From Bacteroidia bacterium (GTDB lineage Bacteria > Bacteroidota > Bacteroidia > Flavobacteriales > NORP286), in NCBI GenBank assembly GCA_016763665.1, contig JAESTI010000345.1:1-8998 (forward strand): 8,998 nucleotides of DNA, written 5' to 3'. The notes beneath the pieces were generated by a model. It worked only from the letters and a program-made list of their open reading frames with translations. It did no database searches and was not told the origin of the DNA. Below are positions 7,289 to 8,998 of this stretch, one piece after another. Every line of letters begins with the position of its first letter. Position 1 is the first letter of the stretch. Position numbers and translations under genes: made by a program.

Positions 7289-7298
7289 GTTATTTTTT
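7289..7298 (-). other. Frameshift site at an A6 homopolymer
   Basis: On the coding (-) strand the sequence is TAT AAA AAA TAA, ending the upstream frame at 7290. One extra A in the A6 run (7293-7298) would give TAT AAA AAA AAT AAC AAA TGG and join both frames with no stop. A +1 or -2 shift restores the product, whereas the common -1 ribosomal frameshift does not. The site could be a true mutation, a phase-variable tract, transcriptional slippage or a base-calling error. Confidence 0.85.
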
Positions 7299-7970
7299 AT
7301 AGGTCATGTAAATATCTGCAAAGAATTCTCCGTTCATGTCTATAAAACCACCAGTAGTTCCTTTTCTTCTGGATGTAAAATAGATCGAGTTTTGATCTGC
7401 AGTGATCAGAGGTGCATAATCTGAGTAATCCGAGTTAACTTTTTTACCAAGATTTTCTATTTTTCTAACATCTATTGGATTCTTAACCATTTTAATTCCA
7501 TTCTCACACATCTTTATTTTCAGCTTAGCTGCTTCAATTATTTCCGGGCGTCCATCTTCTGCGGCTATAAATTCTTCATAAAATGCAATCGCTTCATTAA
7601 ATCGATTCATGTAATGGTATAAAGTAGCAAGATCGTATTTGGTTTCAGGAGGAAGCTTTTTCCCAAATTCATTGGCAAATTCCAAATATTCTATGGCTTT
7701 CTCTTTCTGAATATTCGCTTGTAAATAACAGTATCCAAGGCTGTAATTGATTTCCGGATCACCGGGTTTGTAGTTATTTAGTTTTTCATAAAAAGGAAGA
7801 GCGGCTCGAAAGTTTCCGAATTTGAAATTATCCTCTGCATTTTTTAACAACTCCCTCATCGCAATTTTGTTTTGCTGAGCAATGGCGGGGAAAGTTTGAA
7901 CACATATAATAACAAAGAGCATTATAAATGCCCGTTGCATATAATTGTAATATTTATTAGAATAAAGCAT
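7290..7970 (-). CDS. 5' fragment of a frameshifted TPR/PD40 envelope protein
   Basis: These 226 codons form the N-terminal part of the middle paralogue. MQRAFIMLFVIICVQTFPAIAQQ (from residue 11) is a clear signal peptide with likely cleavage after AIA, so ATG 7940 may be the real start; ATG 7970 adds ten residues. TPR-like repeats follow (about 35-160: AEDNFKFGNFRAALPFYEKL, EKAIEYLEFANEFG, NRFNEAIAFYEEF). The first propeller blade begins with NLGKKVNSDYSDYAPLITADQNSIYFTSRRKG (172-204), close to NLGKQINSSYSDFSPLLTSDQSQIFFTSKKEG in the intact paralogue. The frame ends abruptly at YMTYKK in the first blade, where the other fragment takes over in another frame. A product ending here would be exported but lack the rest of the propeller and the CRD. 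It starts 23 bases after the OmpA-type gene. The rejoined protein would have about 585 residues. Confidence 0.8.
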   Translation of the reverse strand: MLYSNKYYNYMQRAFIMLFVIICVQTFPAIAQQNKIAMRELLKNAEDNFKFGNFRAALPFYEKLNNYKPGDPEINYSLGYCYLQANIQKEKAIEYLEFANEFGKKLPPETKYDLATLYHYMNRFNEAIAFYEEFIAAEDGRPEIIEAAKLKIKMCENGIKMVKNPIDVRKIENLGKKVNSDYSDYAPLITADQNSIYFTSRRKGTTGGFIDMNGEFFADIYMTYKK

Positions 7971-7993
7971 ATATTATCCGCAAGGTAGTGTAG

Positions 7994-8998
7994 TTATTTT
8001 GCGGTCTTAAGAATTTTTAATTCTGTTCTTCTATTTAGCTGCCTACCATTTTCAGTATCGTTTGAGGCCACTGGTTTTGTTTCGCCATATCCCTTCGCTA
8101 CAAGATTATCTTTGATTATTCCTCGTTCTATCAAATATTCAACAACACTGTTTGCACGATTTAAAGATAATTTATTGTTGATTTCAGTACTACCTACTGA
8201 ATCTGTGTGCCCTGCAATTTCGATTACCATTTTAGGGTTTGCTTGAAGCAACTTATAAATTTTATCTAACTCTGTGTGTGATTCTTGTCTTAATGATGCT
8301 ACTCCTGAATCAAAGAAAACATTTCTTAGCACAACAGACTTTCCTGCCTCAATAGGATTAAGTAGTATTTCTTTATTGATCTCTTTAAATTCTGTTTGAG
8401 ATTTAGGTATTTGTATATTCTCTGAATGAAAAAGATAACCTTCGGCCTCAACATGGATACCATAGTTCTTGCCTGGATTCAAAATTACCAGGAATTTACC
8501 ATCTGCTTTATTCGCATTCCATACACCTACCAACTCACTTGTTTGAAGGTCGGTAAGTTTAATGAATGCACCTACCGGTAATTTATTTACTTCATCCAAT
8601 ACTCTTCCTCTCATCATAACTATAGCAGCTTGTGTTTCTTCTTCACCATCTTCACCACCAATACTTGCAATGCTACCAATTTTCTTATCTCCCTCCATTT
8701 GTATCATATAAATATCAGTGCTTCCAAAGCCACCTTTTTTCGCAGAAGCATAATAGGCGTGTTTAGCACTTGCTGATAATACAAAAAAGATATCATCATC
8801 AGTTGTATTGATCGGATAGCCGATATTTTTTGGCATTGAAATATAATTTGCCTTGCCGATATTACTGACAAAAATGTCATAGCCACCCATGCTGTTATGG
8901 CCTTTGGAACTAAAGTATAAGTTTTTACTGTCAGGATGAATAAATGGAGCATCTTCATCATATTTAGAGTTAACATTGTCACCAAGATTCATTGCAAA
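7994..8998 (-). CDS. PD40/CRD/OmpA-family envelope protein, PorE-like (5' partial)
   Basis: The frame is open to the right edge, and the Met at 8992 aligns inside the propeller of its paralogues (compare EWGLALNLGDKLNTVFDESAPF), so the gene starts outside the window. The visible 334 residues hold the last propeller blades (YDEDAPFIHPDSKNLYFSSKG, IFFVLSASAKHAYYASAKKGGFG), an acidic linker (GGEDGEEETQ) and a CRD opening MMRGRVLDEVNKLPVGAFI. The end is an OmpA C-terminal domain (about 220-332) with FFDSGVASL, AGHTDSVGS, LSLNRANSVVEYL and NGRQLNRRTELKI. The Asp of HTD and the Arg of NRA are the peptidoglycan-binding pair in this family. This propeller-CRD-OmpA order is that of P. gingivalis PorE, which links T9SS to peptidoglycan, but many paralogues share it and orthology is unproven. 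The N-terminal TPR part is presumed, not seen. It heads the - strand gene cluster within this window. Confidence 0.88.
   Translation of the reverse strand, partial: FAMNLGDNVNSKYDEDAPFIHPDSKNLYFSSKGHNSMGGYDIFVSNIGKANYISMPKNIGYPINTTDDDIFFVLSASAKHAYYASAKKGGFGSTDIYMIQMEGDKKIGSIASIGGEDGEEETQAAIVMMRGRVLDEVNKLPVGAFIKLTDLQTSELVGVWNANKADGKFLVILNPGKNYGIHVEAEGYLFHSENIQIPKSQTEFKEINKEILLNPIEAGKSVVLRNVFFDSGVASLRQESHTELDKIYKLLQANPKMVIEIAGHTDSVGSTEINNKLSLNRANSVVEYLIERGIIKDNLVAKGYGETKPVASNDTENGRQLNRRTELKILKTAK

Noticed and set aside
8704..8985. Second - strand frame within the OmpA-type gene
   Set aside because: The other frame encodes the conserved propeller and joins directly to the CRD and OmpA domains; this one is an out-of-frame shadow.

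Overview
The window looks like a piece of a low-GC Bacteroidota chromosome. Three things support this: a large secreted protein ending in a type IX secretion (T9SS) C-terminal domain, paired with a PorV/PorQ-type outer-membrane protein; a cluster of TPR / PD40 propeller / carboxypeptidase-regulatory-domain / OmpA proteins resembling the T9SS component PorE; and starts with weak or absent Shine-Dalgarno sequences in A/T-rich leaders. Genus cannot be told from the sequence. Coding density is very high and no gap exceeds 300 bases. I see no RNA genes, CRISPR array or insertion sequence.

Left part, + strand (1-2997): the 3' end of a long T9SS cargo gene (605 residues visible, start lies outside the window), then 28 bases later a PorV/PorQ-family barrel gene. 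A strong intrinsic terminator at 2959-2997 closes this pair. The likely theme is secretion and surface anchoring of the large protein.

Middle, + strand (3027-3973): greA and a HIT-family nucleotide-binding protein overlap by one base (TAATG). The leader of greA is an 8-bp tandem repeat that runs directly into the start codon. The long open frame here extends upstream through the repeat, but the real GreA start is 3093.

Right part, - strand (8998 down to 3976, read right to left): three related envelope genes followed by ruvC, with gaps of 23, 66 and 22 bases, so probably one transcript. The first gene (5' end outside the window) has the full propeller-CRD-OmpA end. The second is split into two open frames by a one-base shift at an A6 run. 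The third is intact. Neither the second nor the third carries the OmpA peptidoglycan-binding domain. ruvC appears to start with TTG. Its stop and the stop of the HIT gene are only two bases apart.

The points most worth following are the homopolymer frameshift in the middle paralogue, the three-copy PorE-like array with only one peptidoglycan anchor, and the 8-bp repeat leader of greA. I found no clear evidence for a wholly new type of system.
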